DNA of 33,179 nucleotides, from assembly GCA_032718475.1 (NCBI GenBank), contig JAUCBJ010005951.1:1-33179 (forward strand), read 5' to 3'. The position numbers and the translations under genes were made by a program. Position 1 is the first letter of the stretch. Every line of letters begins with the position of its first letter. The notes beneath the pieces were generated by a model. The model made no database searches, was not told the DNA's origin, and saw only the letters and a list, made by a program, of their open reading frames with translations. Positions 20,301-29,838 of the stretch are shown piece after piece. Origin of the DNA: Nemertoderma westbladi. Taxonomy: Eukaryota; Xenacoelomorpha; Nemertodermatida; Nemertodermatidae.

Positions 20301-23300
20301 CTTTCGTATCCGAATTCCTCAATTCGTTTCCATAATGAATCATTTAGACGTTGATACAAAATCCAATCAGCCCTATTGAACTATTAAAATATCTATTAAT
20401 AAAGAAACAAGCTCTAAACAAATGCTTGATATTTGGATATTTGCCAATTGATAAATGTAAATTGAAAAATAAAATAATGTCTTACAGGAAGATATGCCAG
20501 TGTAAAAACAATAATTTGTTATACATCGGCCCAGAAAACCACCATAATGGCAATCTGATTGAAAATGTGAGAAATATTATATATACATTTATTATTTTCA
20601 TTATGTAAAAACAATAACAATACACCAACAATGTTATAAAGGTATTGTCCAAAATTATATTATTACCCCTAAATCTTTGCAGCATAATCTTTCCAAGGGC
20701 GTCCCCTTTATGATACTTTATTAAAAATACAATATTATGCAGATAATCTATGCTAGCTTTAAATCTCAATGCTGTTAGACCAAGAAACAAAAACATCCCT
20801 GTTCCAAAACTCATGATCAACCAGCCATATACATTATTAGCTCAGCAATGCTCCTAAAAACAGTAGGGTGGTGCGTTTTTTACTTTTTTTTAATTTCATT
20901 GTTCTACCAGTGCGTAAAAGTTGCCAAATAGTAAAAAATTAAGGTCAATTCTCTAAAGTTCGTCTATATATTGACGGATCCCAAGGGGGTTGAAATTTTG
21001 AGCATAATATTAATGCAGTAGGAGAACCTAAAGTTGTAGATCGTGAAAATTTAGAATGGTAAAGGGTCAGTTGGCCAAAGGGTAGGTTCTGGCCATGTGC
21101 CTGTGGCATTACTTCCCTTGATCCCAAAATCAAAATTTTGGTATCTAACTGGGGGTATCTAATTGGGACCCATTTGATGACATTTGATGCATGCTGCAGA
21201 AAGTTATTTCTTGAGTCATTGATCTAGTGTTATATTGTCTCTAGTATTATATTGTTATAAATTTCATTGTGGTGCATCGTGAAGGCTCAAGATTTCAACC
21301 TCCTTGGGATCCGTCAAGACGAAATTTTGAGAAATTTTTTTGCTTTAATTTTTTATCATTTGGCAACTTTTGCAGCTTTGCGGTAGTCGCTATCAGACAA
21401 CATATATCGATATTTCCGTATTTAACCGGCTGGCAGAAACCAATGCGGCAATGAAGTTGGAAGAAGCCTATCAGTAGCAGGAGCGACGAAAGCATCTAAA
21501 GTATGAGGAGCATATCCATGAAGTCGAATTATCGACTTTTACACCCCTCATATTCTCTGCATTTGGAGGAATGGCACCAACAACACAGCATGTTCATGAA
21601 GCGGTTGTCCCTAAAAATAGGGGACTACTACTAGGATCAGTATGCTGCATTGCAGCTGCATTTTTAAGAATGCTGTGCCGGCTTGTCGTCAAAATTGTGC
21701 CACCACAACTCCCTATCACCCATGACATTTGCTAGATCATCCGCATCTTGAAGGCCAGTGTCCTTTAAGATGCGTCTCAAGAAAGTCATGGGTTGTCCAC
21801 CATGCTTATTCACTCCATGAGGGTGCCAAAGTACAAGATTATGCACTTGCTGGTCCTCACAGCGAAAGCAATGTCCTGCAAAGTGGGGGCGATTTTGTTA
21901 TAGTGTCAAGCTTGGGGGAACCAATGACACACCTCCAATGTTATATATGAATTGTACTTGATGCAATGGACCCGGCGTAGCATTCTTGTGAATGTGCCAT
22001 CCAGAGATTTGGTGTCCTCAGCAGGTAGAGCCCAGCATGGACTCCCATAGAGGAGTACTGGAACTTCTGCTGCTCTAAATAATCGGACATTAAGTTTCCA
22101 ATTAATTCTTGGTGACTTCCAAATCCTGGAAAGCCTATTTAAGGCTGCCCATGCCTTTCCCTTACGTATTCGAAGGTCCTCAGCTGACTTCCAGATCCAT
22201 GATCCCAGGTAACAAAAGTAATCCACATGCTCAAGCATACCATCCTTTGAGCTTATGCTCATCCGGTCAGAGACTTGCTGAGGACTTTCAAAGTTAACTG
22301 TCAACATTTTGGTCTTTCTGGAGTTAATAAAAAGACCAACACTAGAAGCAGCCTGTTCTAATGAGCTGAGGAGCCGTTGGGCTCCCTCTAGTGATTCTGA
22401 GAGTAAGATCAGTAAGGTACTTGGCAGGATTTTCTCGACTTCTGGAGCCAGTAGGTAGAGTTATCATCACCCCATCATCATTATGATGATCTAAGGACAT
22501 GCATAGAACATAGTCAGCCACAATTATGAACAAGAATGGTGCAAGTGTTTCTCCCTGGAGGACGCCCCATAATACTTCAAATGGTTCTGTGTCACCATCA
22601 ACAGTAGATACAATTTTGTCAAACCATCGTATATTGATCTGATTGCTGCAATAATTTCATCAGGAATCCCATATAATGAAAGTATGCTGATCATACGTGA
22701 GCGACAGACTGAATCGCGAGAGGCCTTGAAGAAGTCAACAAAGATAACAGCCAGATGCATGTCTTTCTTTTTTGATAAATCTTCAATTATCCTTCTAAGT
22801 GCCAAAATGGGCTCCATGGTCCCAAAACCTTTGCGGAACCCATTCTGATTTCCGCGGAGCAGTCTCTCAATGGGATCCCTGATGCGATTTAATATAATTC
22901 TATTGCGTAGCTTTGCAGCAATTGAGATCAATGAAATTCCCTGAAAAGAACCATAGAGTATTAGGTTGCCCTTCTTGGGAACTGGCACCAACTTATTGGT
23001 TTTCATTTCTTGTGGGACTATTCTTGTTCGGTACATGTCTACTATGATGGGATCGATGCACTCAGGTATTTTAAAGACCTCAGGGGGAAAACCATCTACT
23101 CCACTGGCATGATTGGTCTTAATGCTCTTTACAGCAGCCTTCACTTCTGCAAAGGAGATATCCCCAATGGCAATATCTGGGAGTACAGACTCAGACACTT
23201 TTACTTCTATAAAGTTATCAGGCAATACCTTTTCTATATTTGAGGAGCTTTTCAAAGTGGGCCTTCCAACCATTGAGGCGATCGGCTGGTGATTCAGCCT

Positions 23301-26300
23301 TAACCTTGGTGTTTGGTTGGCTTTTCCACCCAGTAAGCAAGTTGAACAAAATCGCCTCCGCTTTGCAGGACATTGCTTTCGCCATGAGGACCAGCCAGTG
23401 CATAATCTTGTACTTTGGCAGCCTCATGGAGTGAATAAGCATGGTGGACAGCCCATGACTTTCTTGAGACGCATCTTAAAGGACACTGGCCTTGAAGATG
23501 CGGATGATCTAGCAAATGTCATGGGTGATAGGGAGTTGTGGCGGCGCAATTTTGTCGACAAGCCAGCACAGCATTCTTAAAAATGCAGCTGCAATGCAGC
23601 ATGCCGATACTAGTAGTAGTAGTAAGCAAGTTGATCGATTGATTTCCATTCCTGAGAAGGGGACAAACAAAATGTCCCCAAGATAGGGGACAAATGTGGG
23701 TTCAGCTACCCGGAATGTGATTCATGTACGCATAAGCAACTGAGTTTCTCTCTTCAAAGATCCTCTCTAATGTGCCTTCGTGGGTCGCGCTCCTCAAGCA
23801 GACTTCCGGTTCACCACGAAATTGCAGAGACCTTCATCATGCTGTCAAATGCTGATACAAATTCCGGTTATATCGTAAACAGTCAGATTGACCCAAACAG
23901 TAGGCCTAACTATACAAAATACAGTATTGTTGCTTGGTGATGGGTGGTGACGGATTCTAGTTGCTAAGTGTTTAATGTTGCATATAAATTATATTATAAT
24001 TATCATAGTGAAATAAATCAGTGCTAGGTTAAAGAAAACTACTTACTACTAAGTAAGTAGTAGTAGTATATTACGTACTGTATAAGGTCTATAAGGTGTA
24101 TAAGGTTGTATAACGGTATTGATAACAAAAAATATATCAAGTAATAAGCAATTTAAGTTAGTTTATTAACTTTCTGGTTATACAATTGATACCTTTATTA
24201 CAAACTCACCTCACGAACTTTGTTCTTTACAACATCTGACATCTGGGTTTTTCTACTAGCCGCTCGAGCATTGATAACAAAAGATGTTAAATCCTTGAAA
24301 TCCCAACAAAGTTCATGGCGCATCAGAACTAATGATTCTTCAAAGTGTTCCAGAATGATTATGAAATCAAAAGTATCATAAATATAGTCTACCATTTCAT
24401 TTATCTCATTGATATTTTCATTGTCAACAAACCGAAATCCAAAATCGTGACTCATGAGGTTTTGCAAGTATGAGGTTTGAGGTTTGTTGTATTTCTTAGT
24501 GTCATTAACAAACACTTCCAGATAGTTGGTAGTATCTTGGATACCTAGGCTTTTGCCTCTACCAAATAGGTAACTCAAAGATGAATCAAACATTGTTGAT
24601 GTTTCTCGAGCTATTCCAATATAATAGCTATTCTCAGGCATTATGGCTTTAGTTTCTGCCTCATTGAATGTCATATGATGGCAGAGAATGTTGGATGTGT
24701 ATCTCACCGATTCCAGCACAGCATTCCTGTTGAAAGGTTGGGGCCATTGCAACAACCAACCTGTTCTAAAGATACAAACTCATAAATTAAAGAGCAATGA
24801 AAAATGCATCTGTTTGATGAATTCTGATTACCTAATATGACAAATCATCAGTAAAAATTATTTCAAAATAATACAAATATAATTTTCTAATAATTAATCA
24901 AGCAAGTGGGGCAGCAAGAGGGAGAAGATAACGAATTAGCAGTTGTTGTAATAAAGATGGGAGTGAATTATTTATACTAACTGTGGTGAGCCCTTAGCAG
25001 GGACAGCGATTATTAAGTTATGCCGCAAAGCGTATCTCATGAAAATCCCTTGAGTTGTTTCGGATCCTGCTTTATGAACCTTCACGAATACTATGTTAAT
25101 CTTCGGTTCTGTGCACTCGGAGCTGAGAAATAACAATAATAATAACTTTAGTGCAATATCCATTAATAGTTATTAAGACAGTTTTGTAGGCTAGCAGCTA
25201 ATAATAATAGAATTAAAAGGCTGTTAAATTCCTTTGCATTCCTTTAGGAAGACTATTCGCCTTCAGTAGAACTGCTTTGTGATGTCCATTGCCCACTTTC
25301 TGTGGGGTTAGCTATCCCTTCGACCACTGCTCGAAGTATGTGAGTGGCTATTACCATTCATATTATTAATTAATTATCAATTAATATTATCAATATTAAT
25401 TATCAATTAATATTATCAATATTAATTAACAATTAATATTATCAATTTCATTAATTAAATAAACTAAATAATATATTTAAATAAATATATTTATTAAATA
25501 AATAAATAAAAATAAATTAATATATAAATAAATATATTTAATTATATTATATATTTCAATAAAAGATGAAGATAGTAGTTACATTGGAGCTCATGCACGT
25601 TTATATAGTAACAAGGTGACATTCATATTTAAAAATATTGCACTTTTGTCTTTATGAGGATAATGAGTGTTTATTCATCAAATACACAGCCACCACACCG
25701 TAAATCAATTATAATAATCATATATGTGTGAGTGATATATATCTAACAATCTTTGAAAAGTACTTCGAAAAATTTTTACTATTTCGCTTATCAAAAAAAT
25801 TATTTAATTGAGATACGAAAAGTATGCCATATTTACCAAGGCAACTAGGGAAACAGAGTGGAAGGGTTTACTGTGGCGAGTTTACTGAGGTTTACTGATT
25901 CCTTGGCCAAACAATCCTAAAAGATTATCCCAATCATAATATGCTTTTACTTTTCATCGGAATTGCATATTAAAGTAGATAGTTGTTGAAAATTGTTGAA
26001 AAGTTATTTATTTAATTAATACCTATATTACAATCCAGAGGATTAATATTTTATTTGTAGAACAAGATGGTAAACTTACTGATTATATAATCTCCTCTGA
26101 GGAATTTTCGAATCTGTAGTAATTTCCCGACTTGTAGGTTCTGCGTCGCTATGACTGTCTAACAACGAAGACTCCTCTCTATCAGTTGCTATGTAATGAT
26201 AGACCTTAGTTACATCTGAGTCAGTTGGTGGCATAGAAGTCTCCCAACTATTAAACCAAAGCGCGTTTAGGGGGTCCATAATTTGTGTTCTAAGTTTAAC

Positions 26301-26396
26301 AGGAACATAATTGATAACATAATATGTTATCAGTGTGCAGCACAATGACATTGAAATAAAGGCGTAGAAAAATGATTTTATGTTACAGGCAACCAT
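17103..26396 (-). CDS. Galactose 3-O-sulfotransferase-like protein (Gal3ST family), five exons
   Basis: Complete gene model of 450 codons: 26396-26080, 25122-24982, 24765-24210, 20380-20252, 17312-17103. All introns are GT-AG and the phases agree across every junction. Gal3ST enzymes are Golgi type II membrane proteins that move sulfate from PAPS to the 3-OH of galactose on glycolipids or glycans. Seen here: an N-terminal membrane anchor (about residues 8-31); the 5'-phosphosulfate loop VKVHKAGSETT (about 119-129; family pattern LKTHKT..S); RHNL; NILCHHMTFNEAE (178-190); the 3'-phosphate site ARETSTMFDSSLSYLF (205-220; family REP...F.SSF.Y.F); LEHFEESLVLMRHELCW; NAR; and RLNDSLWKRIEEFG with a conserved-position N-glycosylation sequon. 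The length fits the family (about 420-490). REP is RET here. The acceptor sugar cannot be predicted. Introns 3 and 4 are swollen by transposons. Confidence 0.92.
17541..19396 (-). mobile_element. 5'-truncated LINE in intron 4 of the sulfotransferase gene
   Basis: RT of a non-LTR element, in the same direction as the host gene. From 5' to 3': linker EERVGKW (near 19170), PPPIWMKSQLKPLPKKGD, FKKAFISIHRGKML, active site FVDDIALLSN (about 18313-18284), LHINATKTEF, WRQHMTNTELYG, RRLRFSGH and QLERDTGL. The 3' end carries a (TAG)n tail at about 17541-17553. Many frame breaks; inactive. Confidence 0.88.
19354..19396. repeat. 22-bp tandem duplication
   Basis: CTCAACCTTGCTGATGTTTT occurs twice, starting at 19354 and 19376. 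Confidence 0.85.
19441..19509. repeat. Degenerate GTTACA hexamer repeat
   Basis: About ten imperfect units of CAGTTA/AAGTAA type. Confidence 0.85.
19510..20251. other. Rest of intron 4, unassigned
   Basis: No exon or named repeat was found between the hexamer repeat and exon 4. Confidence 0.5.
20252..20380 (-). CDS. Gal3ST-like exon 4
   Basis: 43 codons, phase 0 at both ends: acceptor TTTTAATAG, donor GTAAAT. Encodes FNRADWILYQRLNDSLWKR, matching the family block with a Tyr, a sequon and a Trp. It is a short exon hidden between transposon-filled introns and easily missed. Confidence 0.88.
20912..21374. mobile_element. Miniature element with about 85-bp terminal inverted repeats (intron 3)
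   Basis: Arms 20912-21003 and 21285-21374 are inverted copies: AAAAGTTGCCAAATA against ATTTGGCAACTTTT, and GACGGATCCCAAGGGGGTTG against CAACCTCCTTGGGATCCGTC. The right arm has lost some bases in the middle. The internal sequence is non-coding. Length 463 bp, consistent with a non-autonomous DNA transposon. Confidence 0.75.
21391..21612 (+). pseudogene. Fragment of a transposable-element protein
   Basis: One plus frame reads DISVFNRLAETNAAMKLEEA, then a stop (CAG-like context, TAG), and KYEEHIHEVE, STFTPLIFSAFGGMAPTT. From memory this matches a tail common in transposon polyproteins of aquatic animals (D.RVF...Y..R...VE..SFTPLVFS..GGM). The fragment sits between the miniature element and the LINE tail. 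The family is not named with certainty. Confidence 0.5.
21625..23338 (-). mobile_element. 5'-truncated LINE in intron 3, left half of an inverted pair
   Basis: Starts at 23338 in the linker (ADRLNGWKAHFEKLL), then SFAEVKAAVKSIKTNHASG, PVPKKGN, RNQNGFRKGFG, VIFVDFFKASRD and, after frame breaks, YFCYLGSW and LLYGSPCWAL. It ends with HNLVLWHPHG, LKDTGL and MGDRELW. The 3' tail (TAG)n is at 21625-21633. The YADD motif itself falls in a broken part near 22500. Same broad family as the intron 4 element. Confidence 0.88.
23339..23625 (+). mobile_element. LINE 3' end, right half of the inverted pair
   Basis: Encodes RLRFAGHCFRHEDQPVHNL, then LVLWQPHG, LKDTGLEDADDL and MGDRELW, with a (TAG)n tail at 23609-23625. 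About 96% identical by eye to the reverse complement of 21634-21900. Its reading frame over the C-terminal domain is open (23317-23580). Confidence 0.9.
23626..24209. other. Remainder of intron 3, unassigned
   Basis: No exon seen. Contains AAGTAAGTAGTAGTAGTA near 24050 and AT-rich DNA. Confidence 0.5.
24210..24765 (-). CDS. Gal3ST-like exon 3: main catalytic part
   Basis: Acceptor ATCTTTAG before 24765. Reads TGWLLQWPQPFNRNAV, NILCHHM, the 3'-phosphate site and FEESLVLMRHELCW. Ends in phase 0 (VRE) at donor GTGAGT. The match to the family continues smoothly across the exon 2/3 join. Confidence 0.9.
24982..25122 (-). CDS. Gal3ST-like exon 2: PAPS 5'-phosphosulfate loop
   Basis: Acceptor TTTCTCAG before 25122; one nt completes the split codon (His106). 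Carries INIVFVKVHKAGSETT. Ends in phase 2 at donor GTTAGT. An in-frame ATG upstream at 25163 lies in intron 1 and gives a spurious longer start. Confidence 0.88.
25360..25560. repeat. AT-rich simple repeat in intron 1
   Basis: Repeated AATTAATATTATCAAT words followed by AAATAAATAA runs. The remainder of intron 1 (25123-26079) shows no gene. Confidence 0.85.
26080..26396 (-). CDS. Gal3ST-like exon 1: start, membrane anchor, stem
   Basis: ATG at 26396. A hydrophobic segment (SFFYAFISMSLCCTLITYYV) acts as signal anchor, followed by a Ser/Thr/Asp-rich stem. Ends with 2 nt of a codon before the donor GTAAGT (26079-26074). Confidence 0.85.
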
Positions 26397-26717
26397 TATT
26401 ATTGATATTAATTCTTCTAATTCTAATTATATTCACTAATATATATAATATCAAGTTATAGTTATATCATCTGTACTCAGCACGCACCGCACACTCTGAC
26501 CAAAACTTAAAATTGATGTACAATGTCATCAATTATCAAAAGAACACTTAGTAATAATAGCAGTAATTATTTAAGTTTAGTTTTATAAAGATTTTGTTGT
26601 TTTTATTTTATTCATTATATAATTAGACAGTGTTACTAAATTATCTAACTTAATTAATTAAAGATTCTCTTTCTTACAAAAGCATTAGCCAATACGACTC
26701 ATCCATTATGTTTGCAG

Positions 26718-26781
26718 ATCAGTGCTAGGTTTTCTCAATTTAGAGTCAAGTTGTTCAGTGTCGGATATTGAAGTTATAAAG
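26718..26781 (+). pseudogene. Exon-like block A of unknown gene
   Basis: 64 nt between acceptor TTTGCAG and donor GTATGA. The open frame reads SVLGFLNLESSCSVSDIEV and ends in phase 0. It lies about 320 bp from the start of the sulfotransferase gene, on the other strand. No family recognised. Weak alone, but it joins in frame to the next block. Confidence 0.35.
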
Positions 26782-26841
26782 GTATGATTTCCTTCAATTT
26801 GCGGGTACAGTTGCACTCATTTTTAGATTATTGCAATTCAG

Positions 26842-26973
26842 CCTCCTCTGCTGCCATCATTTGATATACAGACGTTCTGTTCACTACAGAGTCTTTTCCA
26901 GACTACCACAGAGGAACTGCTTAAGTTTCTTGATGAATGCTTTAAAGAGACTACCCAGGGTGCATCTATATAA
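26842..26973 (+). pseudogene. Exon-like block B, truncated in a palindrome
   Basis: Acceptor GCAATTCAG before 26842; a 60-bp intron separates it from block A and the phase agrees. Reads PPLLPSFDIQTFCSL, then EELLKFLDECFKETTQGASI and a TAA that falls in the loop of the palindrome. The composition is protein-like (amphipathic helix). Probably the remnant of a host or captured gene whose 3' part was lost. Identity unknown. Confidence 0.4.
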
Positions 26974-27003
26974 TATATAGATGCACCCTGGGTAGTCTCT
27001 TTA
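26943..27003. repeat. Perfect palindrome, 28-bp arms with 5-nt loop
   Basis: Arm 26943-26970 and arm 26976-27003 are exact reverse complements; the loop is TAATA. The left arm is the end of exon-like block B, so the right arm is an inverted copy of coding-like sequence. It is followed by the smaller palindrome AGGGTATACCCT (27003-27014). Confidence 0.95.
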
Positions 27004-27014
27004 GGGTATACCCT

Positions 27015-27425
27015 GGGTATCGGTTTATAGCCCGGTACTAATATTAGGTAGGCTCTCTCTCCAGTAGGGGGTGAGACAGGCAGCCGGTCAGGAGATAACT
27101 GACGCCTGTGAGGCCGATTGTGTCCAGTAATTCCACTGGCCTCTAGTGGCCGGACCTCCGCATTACCAATGTAATCCATAGTGGGGGGTTGGGGGGTGCT
27201 TTTTTGCCGAGTCAGCTCTCGGGGAAAATACCACACCCTGGTTTGCCGTTCCACAGGGTGGGTGTCGCAGTGGAGTCAGATATGAGGCCCATCACCCATA
27301 TCTACTCCGGCGCACATGACCCACCATTGGCTGTGCAGCTCATGCTCGTGCAGCCTTGTACCCCTGCTGCCAGGCGCAGGTCGCAGTGAAGTGCACTCAG
27401 AGTACCGGGCTATAAACCGATACCC
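27015..27425. mobile_element. 411-bp element with perfect 25-bp terminal inverted repeats
   Basis: Ends: GGGTATCGGTTTATAGCCCG... at 27015-27039 and its exact reverse complement at 27401-27425. The interior is GC-rich relative to its surroundings. No clear target-site duplication is visible. Non-autonomous; superfamily unknown. Confidence 0.8.
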
Positions 27426-27882
27426 CGCCACACGTCTGATTTATTGTTTGTACGTAGATTTCACTTTTCTGAATCCGACCGAAAAAAAATTTCGAAAAAG
27501 TACTGGGGTGGTTATTTTGCAGCACCAAAAGTACAAGTAGTGAACAATTTTCATAAAATTGAAACGTACAATTTTCGGCTAATTGTTTTTTAATACAGGT
27601 TTTCTGCTGCGTAAAATCCATTGAAAAATATTTTAAAATAATCTGATTAGTATAAATGGCTGTTTTAGTCCTCTAAATGTGAAATCTAAAATGAAAAAAA
27701 TAAAAAAAAAACAAGTAACCAGCACTTTTCAGTTTTGACACAACATTTTTAATTCACTTATACAATGCTATAAATTCACCTTTTTAGGTTTTCTGGGGCG
27801 TTGATTCTCATGGAATACATTTCTAATTCGCGATATCATTGCTACTCGTATTTTTTGGCGTTATAGAGCAAATTTTTGTGCT
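27426..27882. other. Unassigned, possibly degenerate satellite units
   Basis: Contains GCACCAAAAGTACAAGTAG near 27521, resembling the satellite that follows. No gene seen. Confidence 0.4.
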
Positions 27883-28500
27883 AGCACCAAATTTTGTACC
27901 CATCACCAAAAAGTACAAGTTTGAGATGTCCAGTGAGGATTTTATTGTATCCATTGGATTCAAGACCCTCATAAATCCGTATAACGAAAGAAACAACATG
28001 ATACTATCTAATGACCAATTTGCTTGTTTTCAAAAATTTGGTACTGGCACAAAAATTTTCACAGACCAGCGAAACATACAAGTTTAAACAACTTATTCCA
28101 TTGAATTCAGAACCCTCACAAACCCGTATGACGCAAGAAACAAGGTGACACATTCAATTGATATGTTTTATGGAATTTAAAATTAGCACCAAATTTTGCA
28201 CCCACTTCCGAAAAATACAAGTTTGAGATGTCTAGTTAGATAATTATTTATTCCATTGAATTCAGAACCGCCATTAACCTCTAAAACGCGAGAAATAAGT
28301 TGTCACATGCAATTGAACTATTGAATGGATTTTCAAAATGTTGTGCTGGCACCAAATTTTGCACACAGCGCAGAAAAATAGAAGTTTGATACATCTGGCG
28401 CAACTCGTATATATTCCATCGAAACCAGAACCGCAAAAAACCACTATTGCGCAAAAAACAGGTTCAAACAATCAATTTCCAAAGTTGACATGTTTCAATG
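27883..28500. repeat. Degenerate tandem repeat, about 4 units of 139-163 bp
   Basis: Anchor AGCACCAAATTTTG or a close variant occurs at 27883, 28046, 28185 and 28348. Each is followed by a variant of AAAAGTACAAGTTTGAGATG and then by TTCCATTGAATTCAGAACC. Non-coding; satellite-like. Confidence 0.75.
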
Positions 28501-29000
28501 TTTCAATGCTCGTTCGGAATTGAACCAAACTTAGTAGGTAAGTAGTATAGAGAAAGTTTAGAAAGTTTGTAAAGTTTGGTGAAAAATCATGCAGTCTGAC
28601 GTCAGCTACGACAGATTATGTGGTTTTTAGAAAATGTTAAATTTCTCGGGAAGGCCTCATTTTCCTGAGCTGAAATTTTGGTGGCCTGTAGAGAATCATG
28701 AAGTCTATCTTTTACGAAATTGAAAAGTTAAGACATTTAATTGGGGATCCGCTAGAGACTCAGAAGTAATGACATAGGCCTACCGGTACGGTACTGCTGT
28801 ACAGTGCTGCAAACACTGGTAAGTAGGAAATTGCAGAATAACAATTTGACACCACCTAGCGGATTAACATATGATTGTATATCGAATGAATACATTTATA
28901 GCATGGGATATGGGGTCCAAACTAGACATGCCCCATTTGCTCTATATGAACCGTATGCCAAGGCTTGCCGACTACGTGCTGCGCGAAGTCGCCACGAACG
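28501..29000. other. Unassigned flank of composite B
   Basis: No recognised gene. An open plus frame (28804-29109) crosses into the BEL/Pao fragment and has no recognisable domain. Confidence 0.4.
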
Positions 29001-29114
29001 TGTACATGTACATATGTTAACGCGTCACCCAAACAATTATTTGGCAGGGATTTTATCTCCCCTTACACCTTGTAAAACCCACATTTTTACTTGTTTCGCA
29101 CAAGTCTGATTGGG

Positions 29115-29570
29115 TTAGATTCTGTTGAAGGTTTGCCCGAATTTATCTAATTTCGGAATTTCCGGAGTTTTGTTATTCGATGACTCTGCATCGTCGATGC
29201 ATATGAATGGTTTGGACTCGATATTCTTGTCCGGAATATCGTTTTTGTTTGTTGACGTGTTAAGTTTCGATGATATAGATCTCACTTGACTTTGTAATGG
29301 TACATCAATTTCGTTGCAACTTATTTCTAAAGGGACCACTTGTGTGACAGAACGGTTTAGAAATACAGCCCCCTTCCCACGTTTTGCGACTTTTATTCTA
29401 ACGGCTCTAACTATACCATCTCTACTTGATATTAAACTCTCAAAAGTACACAATTTCCACAAACAACGTGGAATTTTTGAGTCGTAGAGTATACAAACTT
29501 CACCAATTTTTGGTACGTGTGACCTTGAAGTAATGTTTGACTTTTGGTGACGATTTCGTAACTCCTTTAA
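29115..29570 (-). pseudogene. BEL/Pao integrase C-terminal (DUF5641) fragment, copy B
   Basis: Same domain as 7990-8457: KIGEVCILYDSKIPRC, then RDGIVRAVRIKVAKRGKG and VVPLEI. A few substitutions and small indels distinguish it from A, for example a 3-bp deletion in the tail and an insertion at about 29575. Confidence 0.85.
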
Positions 29571-29838
29571 GGGAGGTACTGTATCACCCCCTGCGACTGC
29601 AAAATTTTAAAATTTCCTGAAAATTTTTGGAAATTTTTTTTCTTCTAATTTTGTGATTTGATAGAAGGGCTTTTACGTGGTGACATCGGTTTTCACCTTT
29701 GAATAATTTTCCACCACAAATCAGAACTTTTCAACAACATAATAATATTATTTTGTGGTTCAGGTTGTGCAATAGAAACTTTAGCATGTTTGAATATCTT
29801 CAAGTTTGTTATCTGTACTATCTATAGGATTTTTGTGA

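Noticed and set aside
23300-23515. Minus-strand frame resembling 21729-21950
   Set aside because: Both are antisense readings of the duplicated LINE C-terminal domain.
24972-25163. Separate small secreted protein starting MDIALKLLLLLF
   Set aside because: The hydrophobic start is read from the pyrimidine-rich intron end; the splice acceptor at 25123 and the family match show it is exon 2 of the sulfotransferase gene.
26838-27254. Minus-strand 138-codon frame
   Set aside because: It runs through the palindrome and the inverted-repeat element and has no recognisable domain.
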